A stretch of 64,000 bases of DNA from Thuidium tamariscinum. Taxonomy: Eukaryota > Streptophyta > Bryopsida > Hypnales > Thuidiaceae. Positions 37,556 through 49,570 of this stretch are shown one piece after another (the stretch's first letter is position 1; each line of letters begins with the position of its first letter). The position numbers and the translations under genes were made by a program. The stretch is taken from positions 8,432,001 to 8,496,000 of the forward strand of contig OX344752.2 in NCBI GenBank assembly GCA_947034885.2. Direction: 5' to 3'. Below the pieces are notes generated by a model. It saw only the letters and a list, made by a program, of their open reading frames with translations. It had not been told where the DNA came from and did no database searches.

Positions 37556-37857
37556 CAATCATTCAAAGGTATTGTTTAAACATTTTCAATACAATTGTAC
37601 AAAGGTTTTTCAAGACTTATAAAAAAAGTAGTCATTTCATTGTGTGCATGTAAGTTCTTGTTTTATTTAAATTCAATAATGGTCTCAAATTGAAATGTTT
37701 CAATGTAAATTCAAGAATGTTGTCAAATTTTAATTATTTTCAGTTAAATTGCTCTCAAATTTTGTAACAGAGTGTTCTTTGAGGATTTAATGGGGGAATG
37801 ATAGTATGACACCCTTTTGCAATTTGTTCCTTTCAATTCATGTTGATGTTCTACATC

Positions 37858-39500
37858 CACTACTAGAACAAGGGGGGGGGGTATGCATTGTTATTTACCC
37901 ACGTTTGTGGTGTTGAATAAAAAATAGGTATTGTTTGGCAAGAAAGTTTGGTAAATATGAAGTGTTGATTTCCAGAGCAACATCAAAGCAACATCTCAAG
38001 TGAGAGTGTTGAATTAAAGCATTCCCAATGTAAAGCATATACTTATATTAGCATTACAAAAGTATTTTCAGAGTTTAGAATGTGTGGTAGGAGCTATGAT
38101 TATAATAATAGGTTTCAAGAAGTAATGAATAGGGGTTGCTAGCAAAGCTGCCTCTTTTTGCTTTCAATTTCGGTGGAATTTCTAGAAGAAGACAAATTTG
38201 GATTCTAAATTGTTTAAAATCCCCTTGCTCTTTTGGTGAACATTGCATACTTTCACTTTTTCCTGTATGTAACTTATTGTAAATTGGCCTTTGAATTTGG
38301 AATTGATTTCCAATATGAAATGTCAATATTGAAATAGAGCAGAGACAATCTTTCACTTAGAAAAGAATGGCATAAAGGTACGTCCAAACCGAGATAATGG
38401 GCTCAACTACATAGAAGTCAAGCCCAGGAGATTGTACATATCTAAGGGTTGATTCCAACCCTACATTTCGGACTAGCATTAGTAGAGATGTTGTCAGTTC
38501 TAGCTTGTAGAAGTGCTTTACAAGAAGAGGAGCACTAGAGCATGTGCCAAGTGCTAGTCAGAACGAACATTTGTAAATCGCCATAGACTAGATTGAATGG
38601 TGGCATATAGTAGCTGCATGAGCGTATCTATTTCTACTTAACAAATTCTTTAAGAATTAAGATCATATATTTTTTGAGCTTTCTTTTCAAAGACATCCAA
38701 TTGAAGTCTTTAGCACACAAAAACTTATTCAAAATTTGTAGCTTAAAAATTTTAAGTGGAGAAAGCAAAGTCAATTAATCTAGTCATGGAATAAACTGAA
38801 AAAAAATGTTTTATTTACTTTGAGAGTAAATATGTTGCAATCTACATGGCAAAATATTCCAAAATTTCTCTTATACATTCTTATACTAGTCTTGTATAAG
38901 ATCTTACAATCATATATGCAAAAATAGAAACAATTTGTAATTTTTTTTGTTCTTTGCAATAGAAATGGCAATTTACAATGTTTGTTTTATTAAAAAAGAG
39001 GGCTTTAGGACTTTAAAGATTAAATTTATGACAATATTATTACAAAAAATTTATCTTTTTAATTCAGGAGATTTTGAAAAAAATTAATGAAAAGATGTTT
39101 GTCTTCTATGTATGTATATATGTATGTATAATTTAAAATTTTAGAATTTATAGAATAGAATAAATAATGGTAGAGAACTCTAGAACAAAATTTTTAATAT
39201 AAGTCAATGTTTGAAATTTAAAGCATAAAAAACAATTGTTGTACTTTGCTTTCTTTTCTTAATTTTTCTAAGATTTTTATTATTGGAATAAAACTACAAC
39301 ACATTTGTAAATAATTAAGGTTTTAGTATGCAAAAAGAAGATAAAACCAACATACAATTAATCCATCATGAAGAGTTGTAAAAGAAAACTTCAACTTTGT
39401 GAAGTTTTCTTCTAAATGATATATACACATTTCTTATAATTGCAATGAATAAAGTATATATTAAAAATACAATTCTACATATGATTGTATAAGAATTTTT
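37858..39500. other. Intergenic; starts with an orphan CACTA-like terminus
   Basis: CACTACTAGAACAAGG followed by a run of ten G begins exactly where the second Harbinger-like copy stops, so it is probably the left end of a CACTA-type insertion. I did not find the partner end in the window. The rest is AT-rich with no coding region recognised. Confidence 0.4.
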
Positions 39501-39539
39501 TTAAATTAATAAATATATTGTATACAAAATGGTACTATT

Positions 39540-40313
39540 CCTTTATCTAATTCATCATAATTGATTATTCAATAATCATGTGCCATTGTAAATTCATCAC
39601 CTTCTTTGATTTGGTTTATATCCTAGTACATATGCCTTTCTTATTTACTAGTACCAATCCTATTCTATAATTTTGAACTTCATCAAGTGTGGGGTCAAAA
39701 GATAAAGTTCCATATACTATAGTCTCTGATTCAATAAAGACACCATGATTATTAGATGTATCAAACTTATACCATAATGCATGTGCTCCAAATTGTCCTC
39801 CACTTCTTGTTCCATTGTTAAACTATGTTATAATTGATGCTTTTATGTCATTGTTGTCTATATGAGGTTTGATTCTTGAATTTTTTGAAAGATGCATAGA
39901 ATGCACATTAAAAAGTTCATTTAATTTGTAGTTCCAATTGCAATACTTCTATAAGGAAAAAATTGCTTTTCAAAGAAAGCATTTATTAACTTTCCAAACT
40001 GACCAATATACTTCCATACATTGGATGCCACTTGATCTCCAATATTAGCATATGCATATGCAATAGAAGGTTTTATATGATGCTTAAATTAGAGAGAAAC
40101 TTTATTTTGTTTGTCTTCACTAGCATAAGTAGAATATCCATGACTTTTAGATGTATACACACCTTGTATATTTTCTTTTCCAGATATTCCAATGTAAAGA
40201 GCTGTTTCATAGTATACATTAGCCATATTATTTGTTGTAGCAAATAATGAATTTTTGAAAGTGCGACCTATTGCGATGTAGATTTTGCCTACTTGACAAA
40301 AATCACAAGACAA
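39540..40313 (-). pseudogene. Broken coding remnant of unknown family
   Basis: Several stretches on the minus strand read like real protein, not random translation, for example GVYTSKSHGYSTYASEDK, IAYAYANIGDQVASNVWKYI, GGQFGAHALWYKFDTSNN and ETIVYGTLSFDPTLDEVQNY. They are collinear but broken, so I treat this as a fossil with several breaks. I do not recognise the family. A mobile-element or virus-derived origin is possible because it abuts the end of the 13.4 kb inverted-repeat structure, and its beginning appears to lie in the repeated arm. Confidence 0.45.
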
Positions 40314-40439
40314 CTAACTAGGGGTTATTTCTATGGAAAGGTCAATAAGTCTATTGTTTGTATGACTAAGGTCACTATAATTGTATATTGAACACTTATT
40401 TATGTCACTTTTGGTTTCGTTTTAATAAAATAAACCCAA

Positions 40440-42700
40440 GAAAAATTTCTAATGTCAAATGGTCACAGTCCACAAACCCAATGCTATAATATAGACCATA
40501 TGTATGGTGTCACAGTCCTGCCTAGAATGTGGTTCATGTCAAATCACCGTCGTCAATTTGTCTTGGGTGGTCAATTTGTCTTATGCATGCTCTAGCCACT
40601 TAATGCAATATATATATAAATATTTATTTATTTATAATTTAATTCCTCTTTTCGTTCTCTCACATGGCAATTTTATCACTCTTAATTACAATTTTGTAAT
40701 TTAATTTTAAATAAAATAAATTCAAATTCTTTCTTTTTGTTTTATTTCTTTAACTTGCCAACTTGATCCTCTTTAGCATGTTAAATTGTCTCAGCCATTC
40801 CATTTGATTTGGATCATGTCAAATAGTCATCTATACTAACTACTTCATCTAATAGACCTATACTCTCTTTTTAGACTAATTGATCTAATTTCAACAACCA
40901 AGAAAATCCCACCTACTAGGTAGGCTAGTGGTTTGGGAAACAATTCCAATTTTACAATCCTAACTACTACTTGACTCAATGTATCAGTCAATTGGATTTA
41001 ATTTCATATACTTGTAATTTAAAACCAATCAAAAGAATCACAGTCCACTAGACTTAATCAATTTATACACACATTTTACTCAGTCTATTAGGCAAATTTT
41101 GATTACTAAAATTACTCCAAACATTGCATCTAGTCAACAAACCAATTTAATAAACAACTTCCATTAGTTACTTCATCTCAACATTTCCACATAATCAATT
41201 TGATAGTACCACAATCAAGGTATTACAATTTATAATCATAAACTGAGAGTTGATTTATCAATCTACTATGTAATAATTCAAAATTAATTTTATATTGTAT
41301 TTAATCAATTAGACTTTACAATTTAAGACTGGAATTCTTCACAGTCAATTTGACATCAACACAATTGCAACAAATAAATTGTATGCTTAATGTTTAAAGT
41401 ACAATTTAGCAATCTAGCCTATGAGAATTCAAATGTAATTCCATATCAGACTTAGTCAATTAGACATACTGCAATGCAAGACTAGAGTTCTTCATAGACA
41501 ATTTGTCATACTTACAGTATCAAACTTTATTAAATAAATCCTAGTTTCTCACATACACCAGCCTAATTCTAATCAACTTGACTTCCAATGATCAATTAGA
41601 CTATGAAAAATGCTTTCCATTACAATAAAGGTTCACTGAGTTGCTCAGTCAACTAGACTACTACATCCATACTGTTTGGCAATTAGACAATCCCCATATC
41701 AACATGCAACCATATGATGCTTCACACAATAGTATGGACTCAGACCATTAGACTGCATAATTTCCAAAACACATCAATTGTGCAAAAGTATGGTTCAGTC
41801 AATTTGACATAGATTTAATACAAATGCAGTCAATTAGATTCAATTGAATTTATCTATACTACTAATTAGCAATTGAATAAATTAAATATTCAGTGATCAC
41901 TCCTCTGTAGCACACATCCATTAGACCAAGAATTTTAACAAGATAGATCAACAACAATTCACAATTATTTGACTTATAATTTCTCTTCTTAGTCTATTAG
42001 ATAAGAATTACACATACAATGCATAATTAATTATGTTCTTATTTAGACTAATTGACATAACTCACAACCATGGTAAAAGAACCCAAGCCATCTGTTTGAG
42101 TTGATTTGTCTTTCTTGTTGAAATTCCAGCACTACCGCAGGCCAACTTGAGACAAATTGATTTAAATTCTATTTTCTCACACTTAGCTTTACTTGCCTAT
42201 TTAATTGCAACCAATTTGACAACTTGACATCACCTGTTGCTCAAACAAATGGACCACAGCTCTCATTTACAGTTCAAGCTCCTTCCCTCAGTCACACAGA
42301 CCACTAGATACTAGGAACAATTCCGAATGCAATAAAAATTATAATTTGACTTTGGCAAGTAGACAATAACAAACTCCAACTGAGATGAAAATATACACAT
42401 AAAGCAAGTGACAAATAGACAAGACTGCAAAGAGCTTCATAGCCAATTGTTGTCTCAGCTCCAATCAATTAGACAAACACAATTTGCACAATGGAAAGCT
42501 GAAAATATATTAACAATTTGAAAGCAATAACACTGTGAGTCATACAACCTATATGCACTGAAATCAAAACAACTAGACATTTGGACATATAGTCCCAAAA
42601 CTGGGAAGACAACTCTCACCGTGAGGTGCATTGTCAATTTGTCCTTCCAATTCTTCTATTAGTCCTTTCTAAATCCATCTAGTTTGCACCCTTTTAGGTC
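40440..42700 (+). repeat. Left array of degenerate GTCAATTWGAC motifs
   Basis: An 9-11 bp motif, consensus about TCAATTWGWC (GTCAATTTGTC, GTCAATTAGAC, TCAATTTGACAT), appears some 25-30 times by eye at irregular spacing, all mainly in this orientation. Dense short-motif arrays near the ends are known in CACTA elements, where a DNA-binding accessory protein (TNPA in En/Spm) binds them, but there they span only a few hundred bases. Confidence 0.6.
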
Positions 42701-43075
42701 TCATTTAATATCTACAAGTTTATTTGACTTGGGAATGGAAATGGAGCTAACTCTAAGCTCTATTTACACTTTGGAAGACAAATTGACATCAAAATTGAAA
42801 AAATTGAGTTTACACCCATTCAACTCTTGTGTGTATATATATATATAGGATATGGTCAACTGAAATGACATTATGATTGATAATTGTATTTTCAAATATT
42901 ACCTTGCCATCTAAAACTAATACAACTTTGCTTGTTGTTGGACATATTATATTGTTTTTGAAATGAGCTTCCCAATTTTCAATATAGGTAGGATGCATCC
43001 AAAATGGAATATATTGAACATTCTTTTTTCTTCTTTTGATAACTTTCTATTTTTTTACTTCTCTTAATGTTGGTA

Positions 43076-43768
43076 TTACTTATTCATTTTTTTTGGGAAA
43101 TCTTGTTGGTACATTAGAATAGGAAATATGAACTTCAAATGACATTTGTAAATCTGATTTTTGTATAATATCTTGGTATAATGAGTTGGTTTTTTTATCA
43201 TAAATTTTACCATAATAAAAGTTTGAGTATCTTGCGCTATAGATTGCACACGCTCCTTGCATTGCTTCACAATACCTTGAAAATCTTTTAAATAATTGAT
43301 TAAAAATCCTTTACAAATCCAAATGTTGAATTTTCTATGACAATTTTTGTAAAAATTGTATTTTTCACATTGTAAACATTCATAACATTCTATTTTTTCT
43401 TTCAATTCTTTGAAACATAAGGAACATGCTTTGTAACAATTGTTCCTAATGGTTGGAGTATTTGGAAGAATAGAAAGTAATTTCATTTTTAATTCAAAAA
43501 TACTATTGAAAATTTCTTTTAAATAATTTATTCTTAAATTATGAATACATAGAAAGACATAAAAACCAACACATTTATATGATGAACCATGATGTTTGTG
43601 AATACATCCTTTGGTTAGTTTGTTAAATGAAACTTTAAGAGTATTCAATGTTGTTATATACTGAATAGCATTTACATATGCAAATCCTCTTTTCTTCTTT
43701 TTACTTGATTCTCCAAATTCAATTATAGATCCAAATTGATGTTGTACATTGTAGTTAGGAATATACAA
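43076..43768 (-). CDS. Hypothetical Cys-rich protein, 230 aa, inside the 13.4 kb element
   Basis: This is one of the longest uninterrupted frames in the window, on the same strand as the transposase and downstream of it. I do not recognise the family. It is basic, with an early KKKKR stretch, and has a central cysteine cluster: NNCYKACSLCF, then IECYECLQCEKYNFYKNC about 10 residues later. This CxxC pattern is compatible with zinc binding. The strand continues with a further protein-like segment at 42810-42998 (HPTYIENWEAHFKNN). Its position suggests an accessory element protein, such as a DNA-binding partner for the motif arrays. That is inference from location alone. In AT-rich DNA a 230-codon frame could also be partly fortuitous. 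Confidence 0.4.
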   Translation of the reverse strand: MYIPNYNVQHQFGSIIEFGESSKKKKRGFAYVNAIQYITTLNTLKVSFNKLTKGCIHKHHGSSYKCVGFYVFLCIHNLRINYLKEIFNSIFELKMKLLSILPNTPTIRNNCYKACSLCFKELKEKIECYECLQCEKYNFYKNCHRKFNIWICKGFLINYLKDFQGIVKQCKERVQSIAQDTQTFIMVKFMIKKPTHYTKILYKNQIYKCHLKFIFPILMYQQDFPKKMNK

Positions 43769-46536
43769 AGGACTATTCTATAATTCCTTTAAAATTACCA
43801 ATATAAAAATCATAATCAAATTTTAAATTTAGGGTTGTCTTGTTGATGGGAAATATCATCAGAGGCACATCTAAACACAATATCCTATTTTTTAAGAAAG
43901 TGAAATTAGGGATTAAAAAATAAGGTAGATGCTAGATATTACAATACAAATACTTTGGCCTTATAAGGGAAAAGTGTCTTGAAGGTGTCATGTGCTCCAA
44001 AACATCTTGAGGTTGTCTTGGGCTTAGTCCAAGATGGGCCCAAAATGTCTTGAGATGTGTTTCACTTTATTGAGATGTTGCCATTCAAAAGTTAAAGAAG
44101 GCACATTATTCAGACTTCTTGATTCTTGAGGAGTTAAGGTGGTTAATATGTATTGCTAATTCAAACAATGAATGGAAATTCACTAAATTTTTATTTGGGA
44201 TCACTAAATTTATTTATAAAGTATAATAATTTATTCATAAGATTGTTATTTTCCTCATAAAACTATACAAAGAGCGCTAAAGAGGTAATAGGGTATGAAA
44301 TTGAAAATCAAAGAGAATCTTAAATTAATACAAAGCTCAAATTATATAGAAAATGACTAAATGAGTAGATGACATAAGCCAAAAAGACAAAAAACAAATG
44401 ACGGAAAAGGCAAAATGCTACAGTAGCATCTCTAAATCCTCATTTTCTATCACTTCTTGGATATCCAATGACATCCTCTAAATCATCTACAAGATCTTCT
44501 GATGAATCTAATAAAATCTCTTCTCCTATCAAGTGTTCTTCAATATATTGTTCAAACCTTATTATTGATCTAAATCTTGGATTCTGAAGTACTTGTTGGG
44601 CGTGCACATCAAAGTCAATGGTGTTTGAGCCATTTTTTTCAAAGCAATTGGATGAGTCTACAAAATCTCTTTCACGTTGGAATTCACCTTCTCCACTACT
44701 ACTATCAATGAATTCATCTTCTTCCTCATCTACTAACTCTACATATATAAGGTCACAAGTTCTATTTCCTTGCATATGCTTTATTTGAGATGTTGCAATA
44801 GTTGCATGGCTATCATGTTCTTCTATGGATACATTCTCTTCATCTTTTGGAACCACTATGTCTGTTTCTCTTATATATATGACTTTCTTCAATCTGGCTT
44901 CATATTTAAGAACAAGATGCCAACCTGTATTGAGCCTATCCTCAATAAAAAAACACTTGGTCTACATCCAAAGGATTAACAAAAGGTTTATAGACACGTA
45001 GGTCTGATGGCATGAAGTTGTTTGTACGTACACAAGTGAACTTGTATTCATCTATTAAAACCCTGGAATTGTTATTAGGTGTTGTTTTGCTATCATACTA
45101 ATCAACCTTCAATAATATAGTGGCGAAAGATGTGAATTTTACTTCAACTATGTTGCTATAATATTCAATAGTGTAAGCTTCTCCATTGGCATCCAAGTCA
45201 TGAAATGAACATGCTATGCCTATACACATGAAAAAAAAATGCACATTATTAGCCTTTCCTTTAATAAAATTGAAAAATGTATATGTGAAATTTTTCTTAA
45301 TGATACTATGAAAAATCAATGTTTGAAACACAACAAATATATAGAAATATTTTGTAGGTCATACTTGAATCTTGTATCTTTTTCCCGTTGTCACTAGCCC
45401 CAATTCTTAAATATTTTCCTACTGCCCACATGTGTGCAAAGAACTTAACTTTTCAATGTGGACCAATCACAATATTATATTTATCATCTACTATAGGATG
45501 ACCCAAATCAATTTGACCTCTCATCCAATCTGCATTCCATTTACCAATATCCATATCACCATTTGGGACTTCAATAGCATACCGCCTTCTCCAGTGGGTC
45601 ATACAAGGGGCGTTCTTCAACATGAATGTGTGTACTTGTTCCAAGAAAACCCTCCCTACTAAATCCCTATCAAGGCGTCCCATTTTGTGGGTTTTAGGCA
45701 AGACCTTCTCCAATAAACATGGGTCTCTTCCACACTTGAGGTGCACTTCATGCTAATTTTGCAGTGCACTCTGTTGTATAGTGCATTGCCTCAATCAAAA
45801 TATATCCTTTAGCCATTGAACCCTCTAGGCAAGACTTTTGTCTAAATCAACTTTTGAGGTCTTTCATATACCATTCCAAGAAGTACATCCATCAAGATGA
45901 CACTCGTCCACACAAATCTACTTCTTCTACTGAGTGCCATATCAAGTGTACTTGAATGTCAAAAAAAGTAGGAAAGAGGTTTCTTTCCATATCACACATC
46001 AATTCTGCTACTTTTGCCTTCATCCTAGAAATCTTTGATTTCTTTTCTTTTCCACATATCTAATGAAATAGTTCTCCCAATTGATATAAAATGCTTCGAA
46101 GGTTATCATTCAAAGTATTTCTTATTGCAATTGGTAGCAAATCATGTAGAAGATTGTAATAGTCATGTATCTTCATTCTTGTGATTTTGTTGTCTATAAA
46201 TTTGTATTGAAAAGAAGATCAATAATTGCAAAGAGTTCTTATAGTTATAAGCAAATCAATTACCTCATTGAACTCACTTTTGGTAAAATCCAAGGTATTG
46301 GTTGTAGTACATTCTATGACATGAGCCACATGTCCTTCATGATCCCCATATTCTTCATTTCAATTCATTGTGTCTCTAAATTAGCCTTTGTACCTTTGAC
46401 ATTTGTAAATATTTTGAAGAGAGAAGAACATCCATTTTTCTCAATGTGCATGGGATCTAAAAGGTGTTGAATATTCAGATCTTGTAGATGAAATTTGATA
46501 GACTTTTAGAATTCATGTCCAAAAAAGAAGCACGGT

Positions 46537-46762
46537 TGCTAGTATGTGAGCATAGAAAGTGTGAGCCTATGAGCCTAGAATTCTATACACCTATAGTATA
46601 GGTGTCTATATTATAAACACCTTAATGGTTATAAAGTATCTATGTTATAAATACTTATATTATAAGTGTTTATGTTATAAACACCTTCAATGAGTGTAGA
46701 ATACGTACTTATACTTAGGCTCAAGGCTCATGGGCTCACACTTCTATGCTCACATACTAGCA
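46537..46762. mobile_element. 226-bp MITE, well-preserved copy
   Basis: The inverted ends TGCTAGTATGTGAGCATAGA and TCTATGCTCACATACTAGCA are perfect for 20 bases, and the match continues through GTGTGAGCC. The interior repeats TATAAACACCT and TATATTATAA. It sits inside the broken transposase. The second copy is 12250-12475. Confidence 0.8.
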
Positions 46763-47803
46763 TCGTTGAAAAGAAAAGCAATTTGAAGCATATAAGTAGA
46801 ATAATTTCATTTTAATTCCAACACAATGACACCCACCCATAATTGAATGTACAACCATCTACATGTACTAATGACAAAGTGTTTAAAAATACTATACACC
46901 ATCCAATATTCTAGATCATACAATTTTAAATATCCCATCATGCCACTTCTTTGAAGTAGCAACAAACTAGCTTCCACTTAATTCCATTGTGCAGCCAATC
47001 CCAACCATCTATTCTTGAAGGTGGCTTTGAAGTAGGCTCATTCTTTCCAATGAAAGAACTATCAAATTCACTAGATTTCCATAGGTGCCCCTCTAGTAAA
47101 TACCCACGGTGTCCATGATATATGATCTTTCCTAGCTCCTTTACTGAGTAGAAATTGATGTATTCAAGTCCACAAATTGGACATCCAAAAAAACCTTGTG
47201 TTTGTAGAAGACACCACTTCATATCCAGGGTATCATGCATGGTCCATAGTATAGCCCTCATATCAAATGATGTATGACTATTTATATCGTAAGTTTTTTC
47301 ACGGTCAACGCTCCATAATCTCTTTAATTCATCCACAATAGGTGCCAAATATACATTCATGTCTTTTACTTTCTTTTTCTCTATACAACATCATCTATTT
47401 CCCTAATTTAGTTTATAAAATATAGTCATATGATAAAAACTTTAGTAATTGTCATTCCTATAGTAATATCATTATAGAACATAATTATTCAACAATAACC
47501 AACCCTATGTAGACTTGAGTGACCTCTTAATCTAATGTAATTAGAAGAAGTTTAAAATATATATTTCATAAAACCAAAAAAAAAACTCTTTAGTGTGGCA
47601 CTTCATATTTTTTTGATATAGATTACTATAATTGTTTGAAATGGTAGAGGACTATGCACATATTTATTGAATAACAAGTCTATTTTAAACCTTAGGTGGT
47701 TTCTTTAACAAATGTATAGACAATGAAATATGGCTAGAAACTCACTTGGGATAATTCCATCAAGAACTAGGAAAGAAGATTTGATGGCAATCCAAGGTGG
47801 TAA

Positions 47804-48897
47804 GGGTGAATGCAAGAAACACTTGTACTATTTGTTGCGTTTCGTCACACCCTAGTTTTATTTTTTATTTTAGCCATATTTTTTGTGTTTTAGTTCCAAA
47901 TGACTCAAAATTTATGAGGAAGCTACTCATAGCTATTATGTATCTATAATGAATTTTCAAGATTTTTCAAAAATAATTTATCATTTTTAAATAGCCCCGA
48001 AAATTTCTCACAATACTCAATTTAGGGGTTTTTAGGACCATTTATCTCCAAAAAAACGAATTTTGACCTAAAATTTGGAGAAGATGGTTTCTTAGTAGAC
48101 TTATACCTATTGTCCAAAATAATTCTAAAAATACTTATTTTTAAGTGTTGTAGAAGTCTACAAAGAGAGCTTCATTCTGCATTTTTTTCCAAAGGTATAA
48201 AACATTATTTTGATGAGTTTTTTAGTCAAATCTCATCACCAAAAAGTTTTTTCAAGTTTTTTATTTTTATTTATTTTTTAAGAAAAGAATACTATCTTTT
48301 ACAAATTAAAATGTCACAAGTTGTATTTTCTTCACTGGAATTCTATGAGAATTTGATGTCCTAAGTTTCAGTGAAGAAAATATAACTTGTGACATTTTAA
48401 TTTGTAAGAAATAGTATTATTTTTTTTTAAATACATAAAAATAAAAAACTTGAAAAAACTTTTTGGTGATGAGATTTGACTAAAAAACTCACCAAAATAA
48501 TGTTTTATACCTTTGGAAAAAAATACATAATGAAGCTCTCTTTGTAGACTTCTACAACACTTAAAAATAAGTATTTTTAGAAATAATTTGTAAAGTAGGT
48601 ATAAGTCTACTAAGAAACCATCCTCTTCAAATTTAAGGTCAAATTTCGTTTTTTTGGAGATAAATGGTCCTAAAAACCCCTAAATTGAGTATTGTGAGAA
48701 ATTTTCGGGGATATTTAAAAATGATAAATTATTTTTGAAAAATCTCCAAAATTCATTATAGATACATAATAGCTATGAGTAGCTTCCCTATAAATTTTGA
48801 GTGATTTGGAGCTAAAATACAAAAGTTATGGAAAAAAGAAAAGTAAAAAACTAGGGTGTGACAAAAGGCTTTATTAAGTGTTTCTTGCATTCACCCA
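47804..48897. mobile_element. 1.1 kb near-perfect hairpin MITE (copy D) inside the transposase
   Basis: The ends GGGTGAATGCAAGAAACACT and AGTGTTTCTTGCATTCACCC are flanked by TAA (47801-47803 and 48898-48900). The two halves are inverted copies of each other, about 530-540 bp each with a small loop near 48.35 kb, where GTTGTATTTTCTTCACTG meets its inverse. Each half corresponds to the left part of copy A (TCTACAAAGAGAGCTTCATT). Removing it together with one TTA restores in-frame transposase codons, which fixes the target duplication as TTA. Confidence 0.85.
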
Positions 48898-49265
48898 TAA
48901 ATTGTAGTATGTAAGGACTATTGGCCATATGAAATAGGCACTAGAGTTATTACCAAATAAATTAACTATGGCCATGGCCATGCCAAGAAACACTGTACAA
49001 CGATTCTGAAGAAAATTCCATTTTTCTAAAGCAAACTTCTATGCTCAAGAGTCCATAGGTCCTCTCATAATATCATCTTCACTCTTGTGATCATGGTGCC
49101 ATATCATAAGTTTTAAAATGCTTGGGCACTTAAATATAGCATGTATTCGAGGGGTGATTGGAAAATAATGCATCTTCTATTCATTCACCACAGGAAGACC
49201 GATAGGGTGATACCAAGGGAGGTCTAAAGTTTTAGAAAGTACACTTAGGGGGGGCTTTTACCCCC

Positions 49266-49290
49266 AATCCCCCCCCCCCCTCCCCCGCGG
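49266..49290. repeat. C-rich homopolymer tract
   Basis: A run of about twelve C followed by TCCCCC lies close to GGGGGGG and CCCCC tracts (about 49250-49265). This could be a difficult assembly spot. It also marks the upstream limit of recognisable transposase sequence. Confidence 0.8.
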
Positions 49291-49295
49291 TGTCT

Positions 49296-49570
49296 ACAAG
49301 ATTTCAACTGCCTGCGAATGAGTAATTGACGAATGAATGACATCTTCTTGGATGAAATTATTTTTGCATGGATGAAATTTTGGTAAACGAATGACAAAAA
49401 TTTGAACAATATTTTGGATGAATAGATTAAGGATGGATGATTTATTTCTCTTTGAATGATAGCATTTGCAATGAATAATTTTAAGCAATGGATGATTCAA
49501 ATTAGGATTCTTGGATGGTAGTTTTTTGACATGAATTCTTATTGAATGGATGAATCAATGGTCGAAGCTA
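49296..49570 (+). repeat. Cluster of GGATGAAT/GAATGA motifs
   Basis: About 14 occurrences of GGATGA, GAATGA or close variants occur in 270 bp with irregular spacing. A weaker group of four is seen at 14938-15035. The role is unknown; it could be another short-motif array belonging to the enclosing element. Confidence 0.55.

Larger units (their letters stand above)
31330..37857 (+). mobile_element. Diverged partial second copy of the 4.1 kb Harbinger-like element, split by a retrotransposon
   Basis: Segments 31330-32518 and 37556-37857 match, in order and orientation, about 880-2275 of the first element. Shared marks include AAACAAACCATGTGGGA, AACTAAGAAAAGTTTGAGAATC (first copy TTGGAGAATC) and GTCAAATTTTAATT. 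Only the left arm and part of the core are present. The segments are much more diverged than the two arms of copy 1. A CACTA-like terminus starts exactly where similarity stops at 37857/37858. Confidence 0.7.
44440..49173 (-). pseudogene. TNP2-type (CACTA/En-Spm) transposase, broken and interrupted
   Basis: Collinear minus-strand pieces follow the plant TNP2 order: MHYFPITPRIHAIF (49173 down), IWHHDHKSEDD, FGNNSSAYFIWPIVLTYYN (near 48.93 kb), then LPPWIAIKSSFLVLDGIIPS (47.80 kb down), APIVDELKRLW and CPICG (46938-47360, Transposase_21), a DUF4218 region with DLLPIAIRNTLNDNLRS and DIQVHLIWHSVEEVD (about 45855-46170), and a DUF4216 region with DVDQVFFIEDRLNTGWHLV (near 44.93 kb) ending in an acidic tail (44440-44892). 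It is not functional: several in-frame stops and frame changes occur, a 1.1 kb MITE (47804-48897) splits the codons for YYN and LPPW, and a 226-bp MITE (46537-46762) lies between Transposase_21 and DUF4218. Introns may account for some gaps. Confidence 0.85.

Noticed and set aside
40371-40377. CACTA pentamer inside the left arm as the true element end
   Set aside because: The inverted match with the right side continues about 100 bases further out, and the right counterpart reads CACTT.
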